The notes under the pieces are model-generated. The model was given only the letters and a program-made list of their open reading frames with translations, did not search any database and was not told where the DNA came from. Shown here piece after piece: positions 1-7,644 of a DNA stretch of 64,000 bases. The position numbers were made by a program, and so were the translations under genes. The DNA lies in NCBI GenBank assembly GCA_011959285.1, contig BLLW01000010.1, forward strand, positions 1 to 64,000. Reading direction: 5' to 3'. The stretch is from Lachnospiraceae bacterium. Its GTDB lineage: Bacteria; Bacillota; Clostridia; Lachnospirales; Lachnospiraceae. Numbering within the stretch: the first letter of the stretch is position 1; each line of letters starts with the position of its first letter.

Positions 1-423
1 TTGTCCGCCGGAAAGCTGGCTGGGATAAGCGTCTGCTTTCTCGCTGAGCCCTACCCTTGCAAGCAGCTTCAGCGCATTCTCACTTGCCTCTTCCTTCCCC
101 ATCAGTTTCAGTTTCACAGGCGCCAGCGTAATATTGTCCATGATGGAAAGGTTATTGAACAGGTTGAAGTTCTGGAATACCATCCCCATATGCTCTCTGA
201 TTTTGTCAATATTGACCTTCGGGTTCGTGATCAACTGACCGTCAAACCAGATTTCACCGCTTGTAGGCGTTTCCAGAAGATTCAGGCAGCGCAAAAAAGT
301 ACTTTTGCCTGAACCGGAGGGACCCACGATAACGATCTTTTCTCCCTGATGGATATGATAGCTCACTCCGCGCAGTACATGATTATGCTCAAATTTTTTA
401 TGCAGGTCTTTAACGATTATCAC
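1..423 (-). CDS. Polar amino-acid ABC transporter ATP-binding protein (5' part, runs off the window)
   Basis: This is the ATPase of a polar amino-acid importer of the GlnQ/HisP type; it hydrolyses ATP at the membrane to power uptake. The visible 141 codons carry Walker A (GPSGSGKST), the Q-loop region (MVFQNFNLF), and end exactly on the LSGGQ signature at the window edge, so Walker B and the H-loop lie outside. I start it at a GTG at 421-423, which overlaps the 3' end of the permease by 14 bp, as expected for translational coupling. It is the last gene of the binding protein-permease-ATPase operon. Substrate cannot be told from the ATPase. Confidence 0.93.
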   Translation of the reverse strand, partial: MIIVKDLHKKFEHNHVLRGVSYHIHQGEKIVIVGPSGSGKSTFLRCLNLLETPTSGEIWFDGQLITNPKVNIDKIREHMGMVFQNFNLFNNLSIMDNITLAPVKLKLMGKEEASENALKLLARVGLSEKADAYPSQLSGGQ

Positions 424-1111
424 TCTTACGCAGCCTCCTCTCCAGTCTGTCCAGTAAAATGGTCAGTATTTTAATAATGATAAAGTAGATAACAGCGGCA
501 CCGATCAGCGGCATAAACGCCTCATAGGTTCTCGATGAAATCTGGTTCGCCGCCCTGGTCAAATCTGTAAGGCTCACGTATCCCACAATTGCCGTTTCTT
601 TCAAAAGAACGATAAATTCATTTCCGATAGGCGGAAGCACATTTTTAACCGCCTGCGGAATGACGATGTAAATCATGGTCTGCGCCTTGGATAATCCCAG
701 GGAACGCCCTGCCTCCGTCTGCCCTTTATCTACCGCCAGAATACCGGCACGGACGATTTCCGCCACATAAGCGCCGCTATTGATACCAAAGGATAAGATT
801 GCCACCAGCATTCCATTCTTACAGTTCGCCATGATGATAAACCACATGATCAAAAGCTGCAGCACCGAAGGCGTTCCTCTGATGACATCGATATAGGCAT
901 TGGCGATTCTCGCCCAGATGGTCTTTTTGCCTTTTCTTGTGGTGGAAAGTTTCATGAGGGCAAGGACTGTACCAATCAGAAGTCCCAGAATTGCCGCAAA
1001 AAAGGCGATTTCCAATGTCACGCCCAAACCGCTTATGTATAGCTTCCACCGGTCCCCGGTAATAAACGCGGTCTCGAACATCCCGCCAACTTTTTCAAAC
1101 CATGCCTGCAT
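410..1111 (-). CDS. Amino-acid ABC transporter permease (GlnP/HisM family)
   Basis: Membrane permease of about 233 residues with the BPD_transp_1 fold: an N-terminal hydrophobic segment, several further membrane helices, and the EAA loop (EAGRSLGLSKAQTMIYIVIPQA) that docks the ATPase. I chose the ATG at 1111 because AAAGGA sits 8 nt upstream; an in-frame ATG at 1147 lies inside a stem-loop and lacks a ribosome-binding site. It is downstream of the binding-protein gene and overlaps the ATPase gene. Family knowledge says these work as homodimers or heterodimers; only one permease is seen, which suggests a homodimer. Confidence 0.93.
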   Translation of the reverse strand: MQAWFEKVGGMFETAFITGDRWKLYISGLGVTLEIAFFAAILGLLIGTVLALMKLSTTRKGKKTIWARIANAYIDVIRGTPSVLQLLIMWFIIMANCKNGMLVAILSFGINSGAYVAEIVRAGILAVDKGQTEAGRSLGLSKAQTMIYIVIPQAVKNVLPPIGNEFIVLLKETAIVGYVSLTDLTRAANQISSRTYEAFMPLIGAAVIYFIIIKILTILLDRLERRLRKSDNR

Positions 1112-1133
1112 CTCATCGTTCCTTTCTCTTATA

Positions 1134-1169
1134 AAAGGGGATAGCATGCATGTTTATGCTATCCCCTTT
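1134..1169 (-). promoter_or_regulatory. Intercistronic stem-loop between binding-protein and permease genes
   Basis: A perfect 14-bp stem (AAAGGGGATAGCAT with its complement) and an 8-nt loop lie between the binding-protein stop and the permease ribosome-binding site. On the minus strand it is followed only by TTTTAT, a weak T-tract. Such stems commonly act as partial terminators or 3'-end stabilisers so that the binding protein is made in excess over the permease; that role here is inference. Confidence 0.7.
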
Positions 1170-1197
1170 GCTGTCTAATACGTATTACAAAATAGGC

Positions 1198-2094
1198 TTA
1201 TTCACCTTCAATATAGGTCTGTACCAGTTCATCAAAGGTTCCATCCGCTTTGATTTCTGCTAAAGCTGCATTGATCTTTTCTGCCAAGTCAGCATCTCCC
1301 TTGGGAAGGGCAATTGCATATTCTTCTGTGCCGAAATCGAACTGTGCGCCGTCAAGGGCAACCAGCTGACCTTCAAATTTGCTTGCAAATACAAGCGCAG
1401 GGTTCTTGTCGATGATTACGCAGTCAACTCTTCCGTTAATCAGGTCGTTTACGGCATCTACACCCTTGTTGTACTGCTGTACGGTGGTATCTGCAATGTC
1501 ATCTGTTGCAATGAAATCGCCTGTAGTACCAAGCTGAACGCCGATGGTCTTACCTTCTAAGTCCTGTGCAGTTGCAATCTCAGAACCTTCAGGAAGGATC
1601 ACATACTGAACTGCCTCGTAATAAGCGTCAGAGAAGTCAACAGACTGCTGTCTTTCTTCTGTCACTGTCATACCTGCGATTGCAACGTCGATCTTGCTTC
1701 CGATAGAAGATACAAGGGATGCAAATTCCATGTTTTCCACTTCAACTTCTACGCCCAGCTTCTCGCCGATTGCCTTAATAAGGGCAATATCGAATCCGTC
1801 CGGTTCGCCGTTGTCGTCTACGTACTCAAAAGGCGGAAATTCTGCGTTGGTACCCACGGTAAGTACGCCGTCTGCAAGCGCTGCTGTCTCTGCGCCCGCC
1901 ACATCTGCTTCTGCATCCGCTTCTACCTCTGCATCAGTCTGCGTGGATTCTGCCGCAACGTCGTCCTGTGCCTGTGTGTCTTCTGCCTGCGCAGCTTCAT
2001 TTCCTGCCTCTGCAGCAGTTTCACTGTCTCCGCAAGCGGTGAGCAGACCCATGCTCAATACTGCTGCCAGTAATAATGCTGATATTTTTTTCAT
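1198..2094 (-). CDS. Amino-acid ABC transporter substrate-binding lipoprotein
   Basis: Extracellular solute-binding protein, family 3 (PBPb), anchored as a lipoprotein. The signal peptide ends in LLTAC with the lipidated Cys at residue 21. Residues 22-78 form an Ala/Glu/Asp-rich, low-complexity spacer, and residues about 80-298 are the binding domain (start GVLTVGTNAEFPPFEY, then GFDIALIKAIGEKLG). I begin at the ATG at 2094 because GGAGGAG lies 7 nt upstream; an ATG 21 bp earlier overlaps the palindrome and has no site. First gene of the importer operon. The long acidic linker is unusually biased but typical of surface tethers. The ligand is likely a polar amino acid; not resolved further. 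Confidence 0.94.
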   Translation of the reverse strand: MKKISALLLAAVLSMGLLTACGDSETAAEAGNEAAQAEDTQAQDDVAAESTQTDAEVEADAEADVAGAETAALADGVLTVGTNAEFPPFEYVDDNGEPDGFDIALIKAIGEKLGVEVEVENMEFASLVSSIGSKIDVAIAGMTVTEERQQSVDFSDAYYEAVQYVILPEGSEIATAQDLEGKTIGVQLGTTGDFIATDDIADTTVQQYNKGVDAVNDLINGRVDCVIIDKNPALVFASKFEGQLVALDGAQFDFGTEEYAIALPKGDADLAEKINAALAEIKADGTFDELVQTYIEGE

Positions 2095-2109
2095 AACATT
2101 CTCCTCCTT

Positions 2110-2125
2110 GTGCATAATTATGCAC
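2110..2125. promoter_or_regulatory. Perfect 16-bp palindrome in the importer 5' leader
   Basis: GTGCATAATTATGCAC is a perfect palindrome between the predicted transcription start (about 2138) and the ribosome-binding site of the binding-protein gene. It could be a dimeric repressor operator, or a small RNA hairpin (6-bp stem, AATT loop) just upstream of the GGAGG. The regulator is unknown. Confidence 0.5.
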
Positions 2126-2144
2126 TAACTTAATAAACACTACG

Positions 2145-2173
2145 AGTCTATCATGTTCGCTATGCAAAATCAA
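2145..2173 (-). promoter_or_regulatory. Sigma-A-type promoter of the amino-acid importer
   Basis: On the minus strand TTGATT and TAGACT are separated by exactly 17 bp, upstream of the binding-protein gene and of the 16-bp palindrome. Five and four matches to consensus respectively. Confidence 0.6.
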
Positions 2174-2231
2174 GGATTTTGGATGAAATAAAATGCATTT
2201 TTTTCAGTTCAATCCTATTTCTTATGCGACT

Positions 2232-4217
2232 TTACAGCATCACGATCATTTCCTTGTCAAGGCGGACCGCAGCCTTCTTTGCCTCCTTATGAACGATCAG
2301 TTCCTCCTCCTCTTTTTTCCCAAGAAGGAACAATCCCGGTTTGATGCAATATCTGTTGGTATATGCCTTTTCCACCATGGCATCCGTGATGATGGTGAAA
2401 TAGGTATCTTCCTCTGTCTCCACCATACATCTTCCTAAGTAAATCATTCTGCCCTTTCCATCATCATTATACACTTTTACGCTGTTCCTCAAGTACAGCA
2501 AAAGCAGGCAGATTCCTAGGAGCAATATGGCAAGACCTGCCGTTATAGAAATCACCCTGACCGCAGGGGAGGCAAAAATACTTCGCCCCTTTTCTTCCTG
2601 TCCCACCTTATAGGTACTTTCTCCGGCTGCTTTTCTTTCTGGAACTGTTATCTCCTTCCGCTCTTTCAATATGGGCTTGTCAGACGCAGACGGGGCAGGC
2701 GTTCCCTCCGTCAAAGGAGAAGTATATTTCTTGGATCCTCCGACCGGTTTACTGCCGCCCTGCCCATCATCGTCAGGCGTATTCCCCTCTTCTTTCTTTT
2801 GCGTCTTCTTATCTTTATCCCCGTCTTCCGGATCCGTTCCATTTTCTGCCTCTTCGCTTGAATCAGCGTCTCCTGTATCATCCGATGAATCACCGCCTGC
2901 CCCCGGCTTCAATGTACCGGAAGGTGTGGGCGTACTTACAAAAGACGGCGTTCCAGTAGGCTCTGGTTCTTCCGTTGGCGCAGAGACATCGCTGGGGCTT
3001 GGCTGCGCAGACGACGCAGGCACTTCGGTTGGCTTAGGGCTGCCTGAAGCAGCCGGCGTACTGGTTGGCTTTGGCTTAGCAGAAGGTGTCGCTGTCGGCT
3101 TCGGTGAAGTAGTCGGATGCGTTTTATATACATTGTCAACCTGAATCCTGCTGCTGATCCTCTGTTGATTAACGTCTTTATTTTCCAGCTTTATGGATAC
3201 AGAATAGGTGCCGTTTTCACTCACCGAAATCTGCCCGCCCTCTCCCAGGCGATTTCCGCTTTCATCCTGCCATAGGTAAGAGCCTGCTGCAAGTTTCAGC
3301 TTTCCGCCTGTCAGATCTTCTACCCATGCCCGCAAGATGACCTGCTCTTCCTTTCCTGCCGTTTCATTCTCCACGATCAGCCTGCCGCACACCTCATTAT
3401 CTTCAAGACCACAGCCGATTTTATATCCATCTATTGTCTTTTCACAGGTTTTCAGGTAAGAATCGGCATCCTTATCCGTTTTTCCACAGCCGATATCATA
3501 TCGATCGACTTTTTTAGGACAAACGATTTCATATTTGAGTACCTGATTCTGCTCCATACCGCAGATTTCCTTTGAATAGTCATGGATGGTGGGCGACTTC
3601 GGTCCGCAAAGCTGACAGTAGGTCCACTCCGCGCTTGTCGTCCCCAAAGGACAGCTGTCATGTACTTCCGTTCCCCTCGCCGTCACAAAAGTCGTTTCCT
3701 GATGTTGGAAACATTTACGCTGTTCTGTGCTGATTACCTCCTCGGGGGTGAAAGAACGCATGCAGGCTGCCTCTTCAAAACACCCTTCTGTATGCGTGTG
3801 TGTCTCCAACGGTCCATAACACGGTCCTCCATTTATTTCATCTCCAATATGTTCGTGTGCAACCGGCACCACATAGCATCCTGTACCTTCGCTTTCACTG
3901 CCCTGATGGACGTGAGGCACCACTTTCTGAAAACATTCCCCGCCAGTCGTCTCATTTCCTATATGCTCATGCTTAATAGGCGTATTGTAGCATCCTCCGG
4001 ATTCAGAGGCATTTCCTATATGCCTGTGATGAATCTCCGTAATGCCCCTTTTAGGCGCCTGCTGACTGGATGATGTTCCCGGCTCTTTGCCGCATACCGG
4101 TACTGCCGCCGTTAAAAACAAGCATACCGCTGCTGCAAGGACAGTTGCTTTTCCTGCGTTTGTGCGTTGTTTGTATACGATAATATTCTTTTTCCGCTTT
4201 AAAACCCGTTTTTTCAT
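2232..4217 (-). CDS. Surface protein with His/Cys-containing repeats, Pro/Thr stalk and C-terminal membrane anchor
   Basis: No functional family recognised. The 661-residue product starts with a basic stretch and a hydrophobic export segment (about residues 23-42). Residues about 60-150 contain at least four copies of a motif of the form H-x-H-x-G-(6-8 residues)-G-x-C-Y/F, with a fifth variant (ETHTHTEGCF), followed by further Cys pairs. A Pro/Thr/Ser-rich stalk runs from about 375 to 470, then an acidic/Lys-rich segment, a single membrane helix (about 553-576) and an 85-residue cytoplasmic tail. The ATG at 4217 follows AAGGAG; the longer frame upstream starts inside a terminator-like hairpin. 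The His/Cys pattern suggests metal binding or disulfide cross-linking (inference). Downstream of a surface-protein remnant on the same strand. Confidence 0.75.
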   Translation of the reverse strand: MKKRVLKRKKNIIVYKQRTNAGKATVLAAAVCLFLTAAVPVCGKEPGTSSSQQAPKRGITEIHHRHIGNASESGGCYNTPIKHEHIGNETTGGECFQKVVPHVHQGSESEGTGCYVVPVAHEHIGDEINGGPCYGPLETHTHTEGCFEEAACMRSFTPEEVISTEQRKCFQHQETTFVTARGTEVHDSCPLGTTSAEWTYCQLCGPKSPTIHDYSKEICGMEQNQVLKYEIVCPKKVDRYDIGCGKTDKDADSYLKTCEKTIDGYKIGCGLEDNEVCGRLIVENETAGKEEQVILRAWVEDLTGGKLKLAAGSYLWQDESGNRLGEGGQISVSENGTYSVSIKLENKDVNQQRISSRIQVDNVYKTHPTTSPKPTATPSAKPKPTSTPAASGSPKPTEVPASSAQPSPSDVSAPTEEPEPTGTPSFVSTPTPSGTLKPGAGGDSSDDTGDADSSEEAENGTDPEDGDKDKKTQKKEEGNTPDDDGQGGSKPVGGSKKYTSPLTEGTPAPSASDKPILKERKEITVPERKAAGESTYKVGQEEKGRSIFASPAVRVISITAGLAILLLGICLLLLYLRNSVKVYNDDGKGRMIYLGRCMVETEEDTYFTIITDAMVEKAYTNRYCIKPGLFLLGKKEEEELIVHKEAKKAAVRLDKEMIVML

Positions 4218-4253
4218 TTCGTTACACTCCTTTTCTGCTGCCTTTGGCAGCGC

Positions 4254-4288
4254 AAAAAAACCTGTCCATGGTATTTCCATAGACAGGT
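4254..4288 (-). terminator. Rho-independent terminator upstream of the surface-protein gene
   Basis: On the minus strand a 12-bp stem (ACCTGTC-ATGG arm with one G-T pair), a short AAATA-type loop and a run of seven T. It ends transcription from the upstream remnant (4343-4965), or attenuates the surface-protein gene whose ribosome-binding site lies about 30 nt downstream. A second small hairpin, GCTGCC-TTT-GGCAGC, sits at 4237-4251. Confidence 0.75.
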
Positions 4289-4342
4289 CAATTGTTCATA
4301 ACTCATGATTCACTTGATTAGATTTCTAAGCGGTAAGTGGGT

Positions 4343-4965
4343 TTAGTTTACCATAGAAGAAGACGCCTTGTCAAATATTTTATCACCGGAAATCTTTCCG
4401 TCATCACTGTCATCCAAATCGCTTAAAAGGGCTGCTGCACCATCATGTACCCTGATTATGACGAACTTTCTTTTTTTCGTGTGATCCGTGTTCTTCAAGC
4501 TCTCAGGTACCTCAATCGTAATACGGATATTCCCATTTTCCAACTCATGAATCTGGACAGAATTAGTTCCGATATCCTTAAACAGACTGATGTCAAGATA
4601 TTGCCCTGCCCGCCTATCCATTTTGCCTGGAGAACCGTCTTCTTTGAAATGTTTGTGTTTTTAGGGTCAAAAGATGTTCCGTCAAGCATCCATCCTCCAA
4701 AGGTCATGCCTTCTTTCTCCGGAAGCGGATCGGGCTCCGCAGCCTTTTGACCTGCCAGAACAATCTGTTCAGACAGAATCTTTTCGCCATCAGCAAAAGT
4801 TACCGTATAATAATTCCGTTCTGCACTACACGTATCAACATTCAATACCACTCCTGTATCTATGCCATCTTCATACAGGCAGAAATAGAAATTTTGCTTC
4901 GGGGACGTATATACTCCGTCTTTTTCTCCCATATCAAACGCAATTGTTAAATCCTTCTGCCACTC
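4343..4965 (-). pseudogene. Frameshifted surface-protein remnant (InlB-type B-repeat plus C-terminal domain)
   Basis: The 5' part encodes a Listeria-Bacteroides (InlB B-type) repeat: it contains YYTVTFADG, then EGMTFGGWMLDG and ends VLQAKW. Right after AKW the homologous reading continues in another frame, giving a C-terminal domain with IRITIEVPESLKNTD and FVIIRVHDG, a pattern I associate with terminal domains of clostridial surface proteins. The frame change lies near 4605-4620. The upstream side opens at a stop (4966-4968) with no start and no signal peptide. So this is a 5'-truncated, frameshifted remnant of a larger cell-surface protein. It is followed by the terminator at 4254-4288. Confidence 0.75.
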
Positions 4966-5068
4966 CTAATCCTTACCAAAATGAAAAGTTCTGACCAAAC
5001 CAGCGCAAATCTTGATAATTTCTACGTCATATGGTAAATTATATATAGTTAGAAGGAGGTGTTTAACA

Positions 5069-5311
5069 ATGTCCTCATTACAAAATCAAATAGTTCAGTC
5101 AATAGAAGGTTTGTCTGACGACAGCTTAGAATTTATACTTGATATGATAGAACGTTTTGTGAAACCAGCTGAAAGTCAATTGATGGATGCCCCCGTCCAA
5201 AGCCCAAAACGTAAATTAGGCATTCTAAAGGGGAAAAAGCTCATTGCTGATGGATATGATTTGGATGAGTGTAACAATGAAATTGCTGAAATGTTTGGAG
5301 TGGATAAATGA
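5069..5311 (+). CDS. VapB-like antitoxin (DUF2281-type)
   Basis: An 80-residue protein with an acidic N-terminal helical part and a C-terminal segment GILKGKKLIADGYDLDECNNEIAEMFG, the pattern of antitoxins that wrap a PIN-domain toxin (G-hydrophobic-hydrophobic-x-G-K, then a DxDE-type tail and a hydrophobic F). The ATG at 5069 has AGGAGG 8 nt upstream; a longer frame from 5012 covers the likely promoter (TTGATA at 5012, TAAATT at 5035). Its stop overlaps the start of the toxin fragment by the usual ATGA. Because the toxin is truncated, the antitoxin is probably an orphan relic. Confidence 0.8.
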   Translation: MSSLQNQIVQSIEGLSDDSLEFILDMIERFVKPAESQLMDAPVQSPKRKLGILKGKKLIADGYDLDECNNEIAEMFGVDK

Positions 5312-5493
5312 AAATTTTAATTGATACGCATATAGCCATTTGGGCAGTATCGGATGATCCTAAGCTGCCAAAAGTGGCAAAGGATATTCTTATGGATGAG
5401 CATAATGAAATATTTTATAGTACGGCATCAATATGGGAAATTATTATTAAGCATATGACCCACCCTGAAAGTATGCCTGTGATAATAAGATAG
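5308..5493 (+). pseudogene. Truncated PIN-domain (VapC-like) toxin
   Basis: Only 61 codons remain. The start MKILIDTHIAIWAV carries the first catalytic Asp of the PIN fold, and STASIWEIIIKH is the second conserved PIN helix with its Glu. Intact PIN toxins are about 125-135 residues and carry two or three more acidic residues, which are missing here. The reading frame runs into the 3' end of the oppositely oriented MATE gene and stops at 5491-5493. Ribonuclease activity is not expected. Confidence 0.85.
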
Positions 5494-6620
5494 TTCAGCA
5501 TTTTAAACGGCAGAAAAATTGCAAATACACGCAGGCAGCAATTCACAAGGCTTTGCACTTCATACGTAATCGAACGGAATAAATGTATAATGGGCAAGCG
5601 CAGCATAAGACAGGCAAATGACATCATAAGCGAAAAAGCCGTTTGCAAAAGGATATAGTTTACTGCATACCGATCCTCTCTTTTTAGGCGGTCTGCTCCC
5701 AGCTCATTTCCCAGTACAACTGCTGACGCTGCACTGATCCCTTGAAAAATTACAAGGAATACCTCTTCTATCGTTTGTGTAATTGTGATTGCTGCCACCT
5801 CAACATCCCACATACGTCCATAGACCAGAGAATACATTGTAATCCCCAATCCCCACATAAATTCATTGGCAACTACAGGCAAAATCGTTGTAATATATTT
5901 TTTTACAAACACTATGTTAAAGTCAAACAGCTTTTTTATTGTCGTTGCAGCAGGATTTTTCTTTATGTAAATTATAACTAATAAGCCAATTCCTTCTGCA
6001 TATCTTGCAATAATTGTTGCAACGGCAGCCCCCACAACCCCTAATTCCGGGAAGCCGCAGTTTCCGAAAATCAACAAATAGTTCAGAAAAATGTTGAGTA
6101 CAATTGCCAGAAGATTGATGATCGCCGGAATAACTACCTGATTCATCCCCCGCATTGCTGAAGCATATGCCTTTGCAACAGCCATGATCGGATATCCCCA
6201 TACCGTAATGCATAAATAAACTGCACCTATTTTAATCATTTCCTGGTTAGGTGTCAGTATCCGCATCACCATTTGCGGAACAGTTACCGAAGGAAGCAAA
6301 AATAACAGCGAGACTCCTATGCCTATCAATATGGATATGCCTAAAACTTTTCTTATATTCTCTACATCCCTCTTCCCCCAATATTGAGAAGTCAAAATTC
6401 CCGAACCACTGGATATACCAAAGATAAAGATGGTAAATATGAAAAAGATTTTATTTGCCAGCCCTGTCGCTGCTACCGTGGCATCTCCCATGGAGCTTAA
6501 CATTAGGGTATCTACTAGGTTAAGCCCCGTACTTAGCAGTTCCTGTAATGCTATGGGGATTCCTATTAGTAATGTTTTCTTCCAAAACTCTTTATCCTTT
6601 ATAATTCCTACTGCCTTCAT
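5415..6620 (-). pseudogene. MATE-family exporter, 3'-truncated
   Basis: The product (401 codons from the ATG at 6620, preceded by AAGGAGG) matches MATE antiporters from the start (KTLLIGIPIALQELLSTGLNLVDTLMLSSMGDATVAATGLANKIFF pattern) up to LPFKMLNYLIITGIL near 5470. The usual continuation, G-G-D-T and the last membrane helices (about 50 residues), is replaced by about 19 residues read antisense through the VapC-like fragment. It probably lost function, although some truncated transporters persist. It is downstream of the agr operon, separated by a long hairpin. Confidence 0.8.
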
Positions 6621-6703
6621 CGCTATAGACTTCCTCCTTAAGCCAGCCTTCCGCATTCATCTGCACGGCATTGTTTGCAATGATACATTTGCTTAATATG
6701 AGA

Positions 6704-6758
6704 AATCCGCCTTCTCCATATTTGATTTCTCAAATACATACTACAGAAAAGGCGGATT
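6704..6758 (-). promoter_or_regulatory. Long two-tier hairpin between agrB and the MATE gene
   Basis: On the minus strand a perfect 10-bp outer stem (AATCCGCCTT with AAGGCGGATT) encloses an internal loop and a 7-bp inner hairpin, TATTTGA-GAAA-TCAAATA, with a GNRA-type GAAA tetraloop. It lies 40 nt after the agrB stop and about 85 nt before the MATE start. The T-tract after it is poor (TTTCTC), so it may be an inefficient terminator of the agr operon or a structured 5' leader of the exporter. I do not match it to a riboswitch class. Confidence 0.55.
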
Positions 6759-6797
6759 CCTTGTATATTGGGCATATTATGATATAAGCATATTAAA

Positions 6798-7382
6798 TTA
6801 CATACATCGAAACTTTAAATTCTTATTCTTTATTTTTCCGATGATCATAGTAATTGCAACCAAAAGCAACGTAGCCGTAATCGACACCAGATACCTCTCT
6901 TTCTCCAAAAGAAAAAGTGTGACCACAAGTACAAAATCGATAAGCAAATACTTTTCCAACTTTTTTTTGAAATAAGCATTTTCTTTTAAATCTACTGCCC
7001 TGTTAACATTTTCTATCGGATATAATGCATAAATAATTAATTCCAAAATCAAAAAAGCAATTAATTCATATGCCATATTTCCAGTAAACATTTTACTGAT
7101 CAGCATAACTGTTAAAAACGTCAGACTTGATAATGCAAGGCACTTGTAATATTGATCCAAATGCAGTCCGCCGGCATAGGACCTGAGCGGAATAAAAATG
7201 ACAAAAAAGAAAATTCCTTCTATGATCGTGTGCAGCTTATATGCGATAAGGAAACTGACCACCAGACTTAAACACATTTCCAAAGCAGTCGTAAAGCCAT
7301 ACACATATTCTGCACGCTCTTCTTCTGTTATTACCCCTTTATTGATGACATATCTGACAAGACCCTGGGCAATTTTATCCAT
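6798..7382 (-). CDS. agrB: AgrB-type accessory gene regulator peptidase/transporter
   Basis: Membrane cysteine endopeptidase of 194 residues that trims the AgrD precursor and catalyses thiolactone ring formation. The active-site block is RSYAGGLH with His74, and Cys81 lies 7 residues later, the same spacing as in Staphylococcus aureus AgrB (His77/Cys84). Several membrane helices follow. Its ATG lies two bases after the stop of the AgrD gene and has no good ribosome-binding site, so it is probably translated by coupling. Gene order here is regulator, kinase, peptide, AgrB, unlike the staphylococcal BDCA order. Confidence 0.93.
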   Translation of the reverse strand: MDKIAQGLVRYVINKGVITEEERAEYVYGFTTALEMCLSLVVSFLIAYKLHTIIEGIFFFVIFIPLRSYAGGLHLDQYYKCLALSSLTFLTVMLISKMFTGNMAYELIAFLILELIIYALYPIENVNRAVDLKENAYFKKKLEKYLLIDFVLVVTLFLLEKERYLVSITATLLLVAITMIIGKIKNKNLKFRCM

Positions 7383-7384
7383 GC

Positions 7385-7534
7385 TTAGAACTTTCTATAT
7401 TTTTTTACATTTTCCGGCTGCTTAGGCTGATGGAACACATACATACATCTGCTGTTGGCTGCCGATGAAAGTGACCTTTGTGCTAAAGAAACTAATGCAT
7501 TTGCTACTATAGGTTTTTTGTTCGTCTTTTTCAT
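7385..7534 (-). CDS. agrD: AgrD-type cyclic autoinducer peptide precursor (49 aa)
   Basis: A 49-residue ORF lies between the kinase and agrB, with GGGGGAAG just upstream of its ATG. The N-terminal half is basic then amphipathic (KKTNKKPIVANALVSLAQRS), the helix that in AgrD binds the membrane. Then come AANSR, Cys30 and the predicted ring CMYVF, followed by HQPKQPE and a basic tail. A Cys four residues before a bulky residue, followed by a (x)QPKxPE-type motif, is the clostridial AgrD pattern. Predicted signal: a five-residue thiolactone with Cys linked to the carboxyl of Phe34 and an exocyclic tail of uncertain length. The ring boundary is inference from the family. Confidence 0.9.
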   Translation of the reverse strand: MKKTNKKPIVANALVSLAQRSLSSAANSRCMYVFHQPKQPENVKKYRKF

Positions 7535-7583
7535 TTGTCTTCCCCCGTGAAACTTAAAATTTTACATACATGATGTGCTTATA

Positions 7584-7644
7584 ATACAACATTTTGCTGT
7601 TGTAACCCGTATTATGTCAAAAATACCCCCTTTTGCTGTCAAAA
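7584..7644 (-). promoter_or_regulatory. agrDB promoter region with LytTR-type direct repeats
   Basis: Two copies of TTTTGACA (minus strand; 7637-7644 and 7615-7622) are spaced at a 22-bp period, two helical turns, as expected for LytTR regulators binding paired 9-bp half sites. Downstream is an inverted repeat, TACAACA-gcaaaa-TGTTGTA (7584-7603), then TATTAT as a -10 with no good -35, typical of an activated promoter. The first repeat overlaps the end of the kinase gene. Autoinduction of agrDB by the adjacent regulator is inferred. Confidence 0.55.
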
